Shown: in pieces, positions 17,076 through 26,033 of the stretch
How the letters are laid out: each line of letters opens with the position of its first letter
How positions within the stretch are numbered: the stretch's first letter is position 1
From: Martinezella lusitana
GTDB taxonomy: Bacteria > Pseudomonadota > Alphaproteobacteria > Rhizobiales > Rhizobiaceae
Direction of reading: 5' to 3'
NCBI RefSeq assembly: GCF_010668395.1
Contig: NZ_WUEY01000010.1
Coordinates: 1 to 64,000 of the forward strand
Length of the DNA stretch: 64,000 nucleotides
Notes under the pieces: generated by a model
What the model saw: only the letters and a program-made list of their open reading frames with translations
The model's database searches: none
What the model was told of the DNA's origin: nothing
Program-made: the position numbers and the translations under genes

Positions 17076-18245
17076 TCAATCCATGTGCCGCCGGATCAAA
17101 GCCAGGATCGGTTCCGGCGCATTTTCTGCAATCAGCCGGTCCTGCGCTTCCAGCGTTTCTTGGATCGCCATCTCCATGCGCTTGAGCATCGAGGTTTCAT
17201 AATCGGCAATCGCGGTATCGACGTCTGCCAATCCGGAAGCGGTCAGCCGGTCGGCGAGCTCGACGGCGTCGAGCATCGCAAGATTGGCGCCTCGTCCGGT
17301 GAACGGTGGCATGATGTGCGCCGCATCTCCGAGAAGGGTGACGCCGGCCACGTTTCGCCATGTCTGGCGCGGAGCGATATGGTAGAGCGGCCAGGGCTGG
17401 AAGATCGGATCGGAATGGCGGAGCAGCGCCAGGATGGTTTCCGCCCATCCATCGAAAGGCCGAAGCAGATCGGCGCGAACCGCTTCGCTGTCGGTCCAGC
17501 CATAGGGGCGAGTCCGCGCCCAGTGCTCCGGCAACCGAAGCGCGACATAGACGCGGATGTCGCCGTTGCCGTTGCGCTGCGCCATCAAGCCTCTGTTCTC
17601 TCCAAGAGCCATGATGTTGCCGTGTCCGACCAGCGCCGCTAGTTCGGGATGGCGCATCTGCGCTTCCTCGATCCAGGTCTGAACGAATGTAACGCCGCTA
17701 TAGATGGGTTGCAGATCGGAGCGCAGCGAACGAATCTTCGACCAGCCGCCGTCGCAACCGAAGAGCAGGTCTGCCTCCGCGCTGTCGCCCTTGGCGAAAA
17801 GCAGCCGCCACCGTCCGTTCTCGCTGCGCTCGACTGCGTGGAGCTCCCGATCCCAGAGGACCGTTCCCGGCACCAGTGAATCGAGCAGGAGATCCCGCAG
17901 GTCACGTCGGTCGATCTCGGGGCGGCTTTGCTCCTCGTCCCGGTCCGTGAACTCGGCACGCAGCGCGCCGTGCCTGTCGTAGATGGCCGTGCGCTGTCCT
18001 TCCGGCCGGGCGATGGCTTTGAAACGATCCCACAAGCCCGCGCGGGCCAGAGCGAACTGGCCGGAATCCTCGTGCATGTCCAGGGATCCGCCCTGACCGC
18101 GCACGTCGCGCGATGCGTCGCGTTCATAGACCGATACGCGTGCGCCTTGCATCTGGAGCAGACGAGCCAGTGTGAGCCCGGCCGGGCCGCCTCCGACAAT
18201 GGCAATAGACTTGTCTTGCAGGATTGGTGCTGTCATCTCAGACAT
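17076..18245 (-). CDS. FAD-dependent monooxygenase (TetX-like)
   Basis: A protein of about 389 residues of the aromatic-hydroxylase family. The FAD dinucleotide motif IVGGGPAGLTLARLL is at the N-terminus. It is followed by GQGGSLDMHEDSGQFALARAGL, which resembles the region after the FAD loop in TetX-type tetracycline monooxygenases. The GD motif VTLLGDAAHIMPPFTGRGANL closes the FAD site. The start ATG at 18245 overlaps the stop of the SDR gene by 8 bases, so the two are co-translated. Both are divergent from a TetR regulator with two matching operators, so the pair may detoxify or modify a TetR ligand. Antibiotic inactivation is not shown by sequence alone. Confidence 0.88.
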   Translation of the reverse strand: MSEMTAPILQDKSIAIVGGGPAGLTLARLLQMQGARVSVYERDASRDVRGQGGSLDMHEDSGQFALARAGLWDRFKAIARPEGQRTAIYDRHGALRAEFTDRDEEQSRPEIDRRDLRDLLLDSLVPGTVLWDRELHAVERSENGRWRLLFAKGDSAEADLLFGCDGGWSKIRSLRSDLQPIYSGVTFVQTWIEEAQMRHPELAALVGHGNIMALGENRGLMAQRNGNGDIRVYVALRLPEHWARTRPYGWTDSEAVRADLLRPFDGWAETILALLRHSDPIFQPWPLYHIAPRQTWRNVAGVTLLGDAAHIMPPFTGRGANLAMLDAVELADRLTASGLADVDTAIADYETSMLKRMEMAIQETLEAQDRLIAENAPEPILALIRRHMD

Positions 18246-18993
18246 GGGCCATCCCTCCGTCAACGGTGATTTCGGCGCCTGTGGTGAAGCTCGACGATGG
18301 TGAGAGAAGAAAGGCGATTGCGTCGGCAACTTCCTCGGGCTCGCCCCAACGTCTCATCGGGATCATCGCTTCGACATGGCTGCGAATCTCCGGATTGCCG
18401 GTCGCAGCCCCGGTCAGCGGAGTATCGATCGGGCCAGGAGAAACCACGTTGACCCGTATCCGTCTCGCCATGATATCCGGGGAGGTGCCGAGCGTGCGGG
18501 CAAAAGCGCGAATGAAACCCTTGCTGCCGGCATAGAGCGCGTCACCCGGCTGACCCTTGCGCCCCGCAACGGAGCCGACGAAAATCACCGATGCACCGTC
18601 GGACAGAAGCGGCAAGGCGTGAACGAAGGCAAAAACAGCGCCCCTGACATTGACGTTCATCAGCCTGTCGTAGGCGATGGCATCAAGATGATCGATATCA
18701 GGCGCTTTTGAAACGCCGGCATTGACGACGAGCCCGTGGATACGACCGTGACGGGCGGCGATCCTCCCCATGACGGAAACAATGTTAGCCGGTTCGCCGA
18801 CTTCCATGCACACAGATTCGCCGTGGCTCCCGAGGTCATGGCTTACTTCGGCGAGGCGCCCTGGGTCGCGGCCGCTGGCGATGACATATGCACCGGACTT
18901 GGCAAGGCGCAGCGCCGTCGCACGGCCTATGCCGCTGGTGGCTCCGATCACGACGATCGTTCGGTTGGAAAGGCTTGGAAAAGTATCTGGCAT
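18238..18993 (-). CDS. SDR family oxidoreductase
   Basis: A 251-residue short-chain dehydrogenase with VVIGATSGIGRATALRLAK, NAGVSK, catalytic IFVGSVAGRKGQ then YAGSKGF, and the C-terminal TVDGGM motif. It overlaps the TetX-like flavoprotein downstream. The start lies about 19 bases from the TetR operator at 19012-19027. Together with the flavoprotein it forms a two-gene operon probably repressed by the divergent TetR. Confidence 0.9.
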   Translation of the reverse strand: MPDTFPSLSNRTIVVIGATSGIGRATALRLAKSGAYVIASGRDPGRLAEVSHDLGSHGESVCMEVGEPANIVSVMGRIAARHGRIHGLVVNAGVSKAPDIDHLDAIAYDRLMNVNVRGAVFAFVHALPLLSDGASVIFVGSVAGRKGQPGDALYAGSKGFIRAFARTLGTSPDIMARRIRVNVVSPGPIDTPLTGAATGNPEIRSHVEAMIPMRRWGEPEEVADAIAFLLSPSSSFTTGAEITVDGGMAHV

Positions 18994-19011
18994 GGCGGCT
19001 CAGCCTTTGAT

Positions 19012-19027
19012 ATCAACACTCGTTGAT
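19012..19027. promoter_or_regulatory. TetR operator 1
   Basis: ATCAAC-ACTC-GTTGAT is a perfect inverted repeat with 6-bp arms in the divergent region between the SDR and TetR genes. It shares TCAAC-N4-GTTGA with a second copy 44 bases to the right. Confidence 0.65.
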
Positions 19028-19053
19028 TATCGAAATAGCTTAGGGAATATTAA

Positions 19054-19650
19054 ATGTCAACGACTGTTGATAATGGCGGCCGCAGAGTTCGCCTTTCAGC
19101 CACGGAAAGCCGCGCGCGCATTCTCGCGGCGGCTCGGCTCGCCTTCACGCGTGCGGGTTATGACACGGTCGGCGTGCGCGAGATCGCGGCGGCGGCGGGT
19201 GTCGATCCGGCGATGGTTCCGAGGCTGTTCGGATCGAAGGAGGCTTTGTTCACGATCATCGCGAATGAGGCGTTTGAGTTGGAGCCGGCCTTCGACGGAC
19301 CCCTGGATGGTTTGGGCGAACGGGTAGCCGGCTATCTCGTTCAACCGCTCGCCGTGACGGCGCCGAACGAATTCGACGAGTTCGCGTTTCTTTTGCGGTC
19401 GGTCGGCAGTCCGGCTGCGGCACCCATCCTGTCGGCGGCGCTGCATGCGGGGTTCATCGAACCCCTTGCAGGGCGCTTCACCGGCCAGCAAGCGCAGGCG
19501 AGGGCGGCTCTCGTAACGTCCTATATCCTGGGTTTCGCGGTTCTGAGGGTTGGACTCGGTTCAGCCGCAGTCGAGAATGCTGACCGGAAGATGCTTGCCC
19601 GACTGCTTGGCGAGGCTATCCAGGTGTGTCTGGTGGGGCCGGACAGCTGA
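19054..19650 (+). CDS. TetR/AcrR family transcriptional regulator
   Basis: A 198-residue TetR-type repressor. The helix-turn-helix is ARLAFTRAGYDTVGVREIAA followed by AGVDPAMVPRLFGSKEALF, which matches the family's F-x-x-x-G-Y-x-x-(T/V) ... H-F-x-x-K-x-x-L-F pattern with L-F-G-S-K. The C-terminal ligand domain has no recognisable specificity. The ATG at 19054 lies against the second operator, so bound repressor would block its own transcription or translation start. It is divergent from the SDR/TetX-like operon. Confidence 0.9.
   Translation: MSTTVDNGGRRVRLSATESRARILAAARLAFTRAGYDTVGVREIAAAAGVDPAMVPRLFGSKEALFTIIANEAFELEPAFDGPLDGLGERVAGYLVQPLAVTAPNEFDEFAFLLRSVGSPAAAPILSAALHAGFIEPLAGRFTGQQAQARAALVTSYILGFAVLRVGLGSAAVENADRKMLARLLGEAIQVCLVGPDS
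19056..19071. promoter_or_regulatory. TetR operator 2 overlapping the regulator start codon
   Basis: TCAAC-GACT-GTTGA (19057-19070) is a second copy of the arms seen at 19012-19027. It begins at the last base of the TetR start codon. Two copies 44 bases apart, about four helical turns, suggest autoregulation together with control of the divergent operon. Confidence 0.6.
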
Positions 19651-19732
19651 CCATTGCGGCAAAGTAAAAACAGTTCAACTTCGCGTTTTCAGATGAACCC
19701 GCGAACCGGAATCCTGTGAATTCGCCGGAATT

Positions 19733-20485
19733 TTACGGCTCCAGCCCCGATGGAAGCTCGCCTCGACGGCCCGGTGTCCGTTTCGCGCGGCGAATGGCGT
19801 CGAGCGCTATCATGGTCAGGAGGCTTGCGGCGAGAATGAGGAGGTAGCCGCCGACGGCGCGATAGATGACCACGCCGAGAATGCCACCCGCCAGGAACGA
19901 GGTGATCGTGTAGAGATGCAGACGGAGCTTGGTTTGATTGTGCCTGGCGTCTATCGCAGGCTCGCGTCCCAGCAGGATGTCGAAGGCGGTCCCAAGTTCG
20001 ATGCCGAGATCGGTGGCCATGCCGGAGACGTGGGTGGTGCGTACGCGCGCGTCGGAGATTCGGGTGACGACGGCATTTTGCACCCCCATCAGGAAGGCAA
20101 GCCCCAGGATAAGGACCGGCACGCGCCAGGCGGAGAGTAGCCAAAGATCGGCGCAGCCGAGTATGGCCAGCAGCGCCGCTTCGGTGAGGATGCTGTAGGC
20201 ATAGATGGCATGCACGTTGCGGCGGCGGCCTTCATTGACGATCAGCGTCGATACCGCCGCGCCCAAAACGAAGGCGACGACGATGCCGCCGTAGAACAGA
20301 GCAGAAAGCCATTGGCCGACGGCAAGGTGATCGGAGAGCGTCGATACGTTGCCGGTCATATTGGCGGAGAAGAAGCCGACCGCATAGAACGCCGAGGCGT
20401 TGAGCGCTCCGGCGATCGCAGCGAGCGAAGCCGCCAGGTTGCGATCGATCTTTTCGTTACGATGAGAGCCTTGTCTTACGAGCAT
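19733..20485 (-). CDS. DUF1275 (YoaK-like) membrane protein
   Basis: A 250-residue integral membrane protein of the DUF1275/YoaK family with six hydrophobic segments. Recognisable family blocks are AIAGALNASAFYAVGFFSANMTGN near the N-terminus (shown here in part: the S-x-N-M-T-G-N element) and GVQNAVVTRISDARVRTTHVSG in the middle. The function of the family is not established. It is monocistronic, with no clear link to the TetR or encapsulin neighbours. Confidence 0.85.
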   Translation of the reverse strand: MLVRQGSHRNEKIDRNLAASLAAIAGALNASAFYAVGFFSANMTGNVSTLSDHLAVGQWLSALFYGGIVVAFVLGAAVSTLIVNEGRRRNVHAIYAYSILTEAALLAILGCADLWLLSAWRVPVLILGLAFLMGVQNAVVTRISDARVRTTHVSGMATDLGIELGTAFDILLGREPAIDARHNQTKLRLHLYTITSFLAGGILGVVIYRAVGGYLLILAASLLTMIALDAIRRAKRTPGRRGELPSGLEP

Positions 20486-20779
20486 TTGTCCGAACTATTG
20501 ATGCGACAGTATCAGGATCGCCTGGAGGAGGGGCGGCCCTCACACTTCTTTTCAAGCGGTTCAACGACCGGGGAGCTGATCTGCCCCACGCTTTGAGGCA
20601 GGCCAATGGTCCCGAATTGCGGCCGACGACGGCGTAGGCGCTCTCGGGCATCGATCTCTCCCTGGTCGATGATGCGGTTCATCCTTACTCCCTGGTGCGG
20701 CGTCCTCACAAGCCAAAGATCTCAACCTTGATCCTGCGAACCAGGCAATATTTGTGCGAAGGGGAGATCGCGGCTGGCT

Positions 20780-21604
20780 TCACTCTCCGGGATGCGCATC
20801 GTTTTCGCGCGCCGTGAGCGCGACGGCAGCTTCCGTCGTCAGCAGCCGGAAGGTGAAGCTCTCTTGCAGGTACAGCTCGACGACCTTGTCCGTATGATGG
20901 AGGTAGCCGATGGACAGGTCCTGCCCGAGGTTCAGTTCGAAGTCTCCACCTCGCGCGGTAAGCACAAGCCCGCCGTCGATGCCGGGAGCCCAGACGATCT
21001 CGCCCTCCACGAGGTGCCGGATGTGTTGCAGTACGGGGTAGCCCTCTTCGCTGCCGCCGCTGATCGCAGTGAACTGGTTGTCACCCAGCACGAGCCGGTA
21101 AGGCCCTTCCACGCCGGCGAGCCGCAATCGGTCGACAGCCTGGGCCACGACGGCAGGATAGTCCGTGGGCGCCGACGGCAGAGCCACCGGGTCGTTGCTG
21201 GCGCCTGAACGGATGCCGCCGATCCCGGCGGCGGCGTAGCCGTCGAAGACAGCGCGATTTTCGGCATAGGCGATCTTGCGCGCAGCTTCCTTCAGCGGCG
21301 ACCAGTCGGAATCTTCGGAGCCGCGCTCGACGTCGTCGATCGCCTGGCGGGTCAGCGTGAACGGAACGCGGAGTTCAACGATGGCATTGGCGACGCGCCG
21401 CACTGCTTGGACGCCCTCGGACGGCGACTCGATCGGCTGCGTATGGCCTGTGCCGACGGCGGCCAGGGTGAGGCCTTTCGCTTCCGGCACGTCCACCACC
21501 CGGCGCGCGGCCAGATAGCGCTTGAGCGTGCGGGAGGCCTCTTGCTCGATTTGCTCCCAGGCCGCGTCGGAAATGGGGGCGAGTTCGCGATGGAGATTAT
21601 TCAT
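20780..21604 (-). CDS. Encapsulin (family 1) nanocompartment shell protein
   Basis: A 274-residue HK97-fold shell protein of the Linocin_M18 type. It starts MNNLHRELAPISDAAWEQIE, a hallmark of encapsulins. It continues with the ARRVVDV E-loop region and the YRLVLGDNQFTAI and YLQESFTFRLLTTEAAV segments of the C-terminal part. Encapsulins self-assemble into icosahedral protein shells in the cytoplasm and load cargo through a short C-terminal peptide. Its start overlaps the DyP peroxidase stop by 8 bases, so the two are translationally coupled. The peroxidase carries the matching docking peptide. Confidence 0.95.
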   Translation of the reverse strand: MNNLHRELAPISDAAWEQIEQEASRTLKRYLAARRVVDVPEAKGLTLAAVGTGHTQPIESPSEGVQAVRRVANAIVELRVPFTLTRQAIDDVERGSEDSDWSPLKEAARKIAYAENRAVFDGYAAAGIGGIRSGASNDPVALPSAPTDYPAVVAQAVDRLRLAGVEGPYRLVLGDNQFTAISGGSEEGYPVLQHIRHLVEGEIVWAPGIDGGLVLTARGGDFELNLGQDLSIGYLHHTDKVVELYLQESFTFRLLTTEAAVALTARENDAHPGE

Positions 21605-22712
21605 GTCCTACCTCGTCTTTCAGAGATCCAATGCGCAGGGAGCCGTTCGATGATGGCTTTGGCGCGGGTGGCGATTGGTTGGCGGCCGGCGGCTGATCGT
21701 CATCGGCGGCGATTCCGGCGGAAGGCTCCGGCGTTACCGCGTCCAGAAAGTCGGCCGACGGAACGAAATATAGCGAACCGGTCACCGCCTTGCTGACGTC
21801 GAGCAGCCGGTCGTAGTTGCCGGGCGGCTGGCCAACGAACATGTTGTCGAGCATGCGCTCGATCCGCGCGGGCGAGCGTGCATAGCCGATGAAATAGGTC
21901 CCGAACTCGCCCTTGCCGACATCGCCGAACGGCATGTTGTCGCGCAGGATCTGCAGCTGCTCGCCGTTCTCCTCGATGTTGGTGAGCACGTTGTGTGCGA
22001 AACTCGGCTTGGCCGCTTCGTCCAACTCGATGTCCGAGAGTTTCTCTCGCCCGACGATCTTCTCCTGCTGCTCGACCGGAATCGCATTCCACTTGCCGAT
22101 GTCGTGCAAATATTTCTGGACGATCACATAGCTGCCGCCGGCGAAGGCAGGGTCTTCCGGCCCGATCAGCGTGGCGTCGATCGCAGCCTGTTCGACCGGG
22201 TTCTCTGTTCCATCAACAAAACCCAGCAAGTCGCGATCGTCGAAATATCTAAAGCCATGCACCTCGTCCGCCACCGAGGCCACGCCAGCGAGACGCTTCA
22301 TGATCTGGGCCGCCAGTTCAAAACACAGGTCCATGCGCGCGGCGCGGATGTGGAACAGCAGGTCGCCTGGGGTAGACGGGGCATGGTGCACGCCGCGGAT
22401 CTCGCGGAAGGGATGCAGCTCCTTGGGCCTCGGGGCTCCGAACAATCGGTCCCAGGCGTCGCGACCGATCCCCATGATGCAGGAGAGGCCGCCATCCGCC
22501 GCCCGGAACCCGACGCCGCGGATCAATGAGGACAGATTGGCGCAGAGGCCCCGCACCGCAGGTCCCGGCTCCGCTCTGGCGTCGATGGTGACGACAAGAA
22601 AGATGGCAGCGCGGGTGAGCCGCGCATCGACGGCCTGGGAACGCGCCGGGACGTCTTGGGAGACTGTGGTGGGCAAGCTGAACTCCTTGGCGGCATGATC
22701 ATCGACCATCAA
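21597..22712 (-). CDS. DyP-type peroxidase, encapsulin cargo
   Basis: A 371-residue haem peroxidase of the dye-decolourising family. The family motif GFVDGTENP places catalytic Asp at about 167; the likely proximal haem ligand is His240 (SFAHNVL) and the distal arginine is Arg257 (ILRDNMPFG). After residue 320 comes a Pro/Ala/Ser-rich linker that ends in the peptide GSLRIGSLKDE. This matches the (L/I)-G-I-G-S-L-type encapsulin targeting signal, with Arg in place of Gly. It oxidises a range of substrates with hydrogen peroxide and is probably packed inside the shell encoded by the next gene. ATG 22712 and 22709 are both possible starts. Confidence 0.95.
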   Translation of the reverse strand: MMVDDHAAKEFSLPTTVSQDVPARSQAVDARLTRAAIFLVVTIDARAEPGPAVRGLCANLSSLIRGVGFRAADGGLSCIMGIGRDAWDRLFGAPRPKELHPFREIRGVHHAPSTPGDLLFHIRAARMDLCFELAAQIMKRLAGVASVADEVHGFRYFDDRDLLGFVDGTENPVEQAAIDATLIGPEDPAFAGGSYVIVQKYLHDIGKWNAIPVEQQEKIVGREKLSDIELDEAAKPSFAHNVLTNIEENGEQLQILRDNMPFGDVGKGEFGTYFIGYARSPARIERMLDNMFVGQPPGNYDRLLDVSKAVTGSLYFVPSADFLDAVTPEPSAGIAADDDQPPAANQSPPAPKPSSNGSLRIGSLKDEVGHE

Positions 22713-22873
22713 TACAATATGGACAAGACATCAGCACTTAGCCCGAGTTCACGCAAGGCCATGGTCTCGATTCCTGTCCACAAAAACTCTACGTCAGCTT
22801 GTAGGATTTGACGCCTGTGCCGGCAAGGACATCCGATCCGGAGCCTTGTGGCTTTGATCGGCAGGCCATCGCC

Positions 22874-25800
22874 TTAGTGACCGCCTGAAGCGGCCTGATC
22901 GGTCGCTTCCGGTATTTTGGCAGGCGCCTGCTTGCGGCCTTCGCCGATCTTTCCGAACAGGACGTAGAGGCCGGGGATGATCAGGATGCCGACCAAGGTC
23001 GCGGCAAGCATTCCGCCGACGACGGTCGCACCGATCGACACGCGGCTGGCTGCGCCGGCACCGCTCGCGACGACCAGCGGCAACGAACCGAGGATGAAGG
23101 CGATCGCCGTCATCAGCACGGCCCGGAACCGCATGTGCCCGCCTTCGATCGCCGCATCCACCACGCTCCTGCCGCCTTCGTGAGCCTCCTTCGAAAATTC
23201 GACGATCAGGATAGCGTTCTTCGCGGCAAGGCCGATCAGCAGAACGAGGCCGATCTGGGCATAGATGTTGAGGCCAAGCCCGATTGCCTCGATGCCGAGG
23301 ATGGCGCCCAGCAGGGCTACCGTCACAGACGTGATGACGGCGAACGGAATGGTCCAGCTCTCGTACTGGCCGACGAGGAAGAGGTAGCTGAACAGGATCG
23401 CCAAAGCAAAGACGATGATGGTCTCGTTGCCTGTCAGGGCCTCCTGGTAGGACAATCCGGACCATTCGAATGCGTATCCGGCCGGCAGCGTCTTTGCTGC
23501 AACTTCCGTCAGCGCCTGCATGGCCTGGCCCGACGAGACGCCTGCGGCCGGCTGGCCGTTGATCGTTGCGTTCGTGAACTGGTTGTAGCGGGAAAGCAGG
23601 GTCGGCTGCAGCGTGGTCGTGACGGATGCGAGCGCGCGGATCGGCACCATGGCGCCGGTGCTGCTGCGCACATAGAGGTTCAGAATGTCGTCGACCGTTC
23701 GGCGATACTGCTGGTCGGCCTCTATGTTGACCTGGTAGACCTGGCCCATAATATTGAAATTGTTGATGTAGCTCGAACCGAGTTGGGCCTGCAGCGCCGT
23801 GAAGATGGTCGAGATCGGCACCTTCAGCCGCTCGGCCTGTACGCGATCGATATTGAGGTAGAAGCCGGGCACCTCGGCGGAGAAGGTCGAATATGCCGAG
23901 CCTATGCCAGGATGTCCGTTGGCCGCGACGATGAACGAGCGCATGACCTGCGCAAGCTCTTCAGGCGATTGTCCGCCCAGCGCTTCGAGCCGGAAGTCGA
24001 AACCGTCGGCATTGCCGACGCCGGGAATGGCCGGCGGCGGGAAGGCGATGATATTGGCCGCATTGAAGCTCGCAAAAGACTGACTGAATTTGCCGAATAT
24101 GCCGCGTAACGATGTCTGCGGCGTCGTCCGCTCGTCCCAAGGTTTCAACACCACCAGAACAAGGCCGCTATTGGGCTGCGATGCGCCGGTAAGCAGACTG
24201 AAACCGGACACTGTGACGACGTTTGCCACGCCTTCGGTCTGGCGCACCATCGCGCCGACCTGGTCGAGAACCGCCTGCGTCCGCGGAAGGGCGGCAGCGT
24301 CGGGCAGCTGGACGTTGAGGAACAGCACGCCCTGGTCCTCGTTGGGGATGAAGGCGGTGGGTGTGTGGGCGAACGTCCAGTAGGCCGCGCCGCCGATGAC
24401 GACCACAAAAAGACCGGCAATGATCGAGCGGCGTGCAAAGAAGCCGATGATGCCGCTATAGCCGTTCCGGGCGCCGTCGAGCACCCGGTTGAACCATCGG
24501 AAGGGACCACGCGCCGGACGTGGCGGCCGCAGAAAGGCGGCGCAGAGGGCGGGGCTCAATGTCAGGGCGTTGAGCGCCGAGATCGCCACCGCCGCGGTGA
24601 TTGTCACGGCGAACTGCCGGTAGAGCTGGCCGGCTATACCCGGCAGGAAGGCAACCGGCAGGAAGACGGCGATCAGTACGAGGGTCGTCGAGACGATCGG
24701 CCCGGTCACCTGCCGCATGGCGGCAATCGTCGCTTCGGCTGGCGTGATGCCCGGTTTCTCCTCCATGATCCGCTGGACGTTTTCCACCACGACGATCGCA
24801 TCGTCGACCACCAGCCCGATCGCGAGGATCAGCGCGAACATGGTGACCGTGTTGGCCGAATAACCGAGCGCCAGGAGGATCGCGAAGACGCCGATGAGCG
24901 AGACCGGGATGGTCAGGGCAGGGATCAGCGTTGCGCGCCAGTCCTGCAGGAAGACGAATACGACGACGAGCACGATGATGCCGGTCAGCAGAAGCGTGTA
25001 GATGATTTCATTCACGGTGGCGCGGACGAAATCGGTCGAATCGTAGATGACCTGCGACGAGACATCGCCCGGGAAGCGATTTTGCAACGATTGGAGCTCG
25101 GCGCGCACGGCCTTGGCGACGGCCAGCGCATTCGAGCCCGGCGACTGGTAGATGGCGATTGTTGCCGCCGGGCTTCCGTTGAGCTGGCTGATCGACGTGT
25201 AGGACTGAGCGCCAAGCTCGATCCGCGCGATATCGCGGACGCGGACGATGGCGCCGTTTGTATTGGTTCGCACGATGATGTCGCCGAACTGGTCCGGGCT
25301 GTCGAGCAGGCCGAGGGCCGTGATCGAATATTGCAGGACCTGGTCGTTCGGGATCGGGGGTGCGCCGATCAGGCCGGCTGCCGCCTGGACATTCTGCTCC
25401 TGGATGGCGGCACTGACGTCGTCAGCGGTAATGCCGAGGGCGGCCATTCGCTGCGGGTCGAGCCAGATGCGCATGGAATAATCGAGCGGCCCCATCAGAG
25501 AGGCCGAGCCGACGCCCGAGACGCGCGATATCGGATTGACCACGTTGATCTTGGCGTAGTTCGACAGAAACAGCCCGTCGTGGCTTCCCTTCGGCGAGAA
25601 CAGGTTGACGATCATCAGGAAGTTGGGCTGCGAGGCGCGGACGTTGACGCCGAGCTTGGTCACGGCGGTCGGCAGCTGCGGCGTTGCCAGCGCGACCCTG
25701 TTCTGGACGTTGACCTGTGCGATATCCGGATTGGTTCCGATGTCGAAAGTGACGGTAAGCGTGTACTGCCCCGACGAGCTGGTCGTGGACGACATGTAGA

Positions 25801-26029
25801 TCATGCCCTCGACGCCGTTCACCTGTTGCTCGATCGGCGTCGCCACCGTATCGGCGACGGTCTTGGCATCGGCGCCTGGATAGCTCGCGGTCACCTGGAT
25901 GGTGGGCGGCGTTATATTCGGATACTGCGCGACCGCGATGTTGAGCAGCGCAATGGCACCGGCAAGCGTGATCAGAACGGCGATGGCCATCGCCAGGCGC
26001 GGCCTGCGGACGAAGATCTCGGCGAACAT
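22874..26029 (-). CDS. RND multidrug efflux transporter (HAE1, AcrB/MexB type)
   Basis: A 1051-residue inner-membrane proton antiporter. The N-terminal helix is followed by AQYPNITPPTIQVTASYPGA. The proton-relay aspartates lie in LVVDDAIVVVENVQR (TM4) and the lysine in GLAAKNAILIVEF (TM10). The two large periplasmic loops and the internal repeat are complete, and the length matches AcrB. The adaptor gene ends 4 bases upstream, giving a two-gene operon. No outer-membrane channel gene is adjacent, so a shared TolC encoded elsewhere is needed. Substrates are unknown. Confidence 0.96.
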   Translation of the reverse strand: MFAEIFVRRPRLAMAIAVLITLAGAIALLNIAVAQYPNITPPTIQVTASYPGADAKTVADTVATPIEQQVNGVEGMIYMSSTTSSSGQYTLTVTFDIGTNPDIAQVNVQNRVALATPQLPTAVTKLGVNVRASQPNFLMIVNLFSPKGSHDGLFLSNYAKINVVNPISRVSGVGSASLMGPLDYSMRIWLDPQRMAALGITADDVSAAIQEQNVQAAAGLIGAPPIPNDQVLQYSITALGLLDSPDQFGDIIVRTNTNGAIVRVRDIARIELGAQSYTSISQLNGSPAATIAIYQSPGSNALAVAKAVRAELQSLQNRFPGDVSSQVIYDSTDFVRATVNEIIYTLLLTGIIVLVVVFVFLQDWRATLIPALTIPVSLIGVFAILLALGYSANTVTMFALILAIGLVVDDAIVVVENVQRIMEEKPGITPAEATIAAMRQVTGPIVSTTLVLIAVFLPVAFLPGIAGQLYRQFAVTITAAVAISALNALTLSPALCAAFLRPPRPARGPFRWFNRVLDGARNGYSGIIGFFARRSIIAGLFVVVIGGAAYWTFAHTPTAFIPNEDQGVLFLNVQLPDAAALPRTQAVLDQVGAMVRQTEGVANVVTVSGFSLLTGASQPNSGLVLVVLKPWDERTTPQTSLRGIFGKFSQSFASFNAANIIAFPPPAIPGVGNADGFDFRLEALGGQSPEELAQVMRSFIVAANGHPGIGSAYSTFSAEVPGFYLNIDRVQAERLKVPISTIFTALQAQLGSSYINNFNIMGQVYQVNIEADQQYRRTVDDILNLYVRSSTGAMVPIRALASVTTTLQPTLLSRYNQFTNATINGQPAAGVSSGQAMQALTEVAAKTLPAGYAFEWSGLSYQEALTGNETIIVFALAILFSYLFLVGQYESWTIPFAVITSVTVALLGAILGIEAIGLGLNIYAQIGLVLLIGLAAKNAILIVEFSKEAHEGGRSVVDAAIEGGHMRFRAVLMTAIAFILGSLPLVVASGAGAASRVSIGATVVGGMLAATLVGILIIPGLYVLFGKIGEGRKQAPAKIPEATDQAASGGH

Positions 26030-26033
26030 CGGT

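Noticed and set aside
22706..22724. CAATATGGAC half-site near the DyP gene start
   Set aside because: Only one arm of the GTCCA-N3-TGGAC palindrome is present, so chance is likely.
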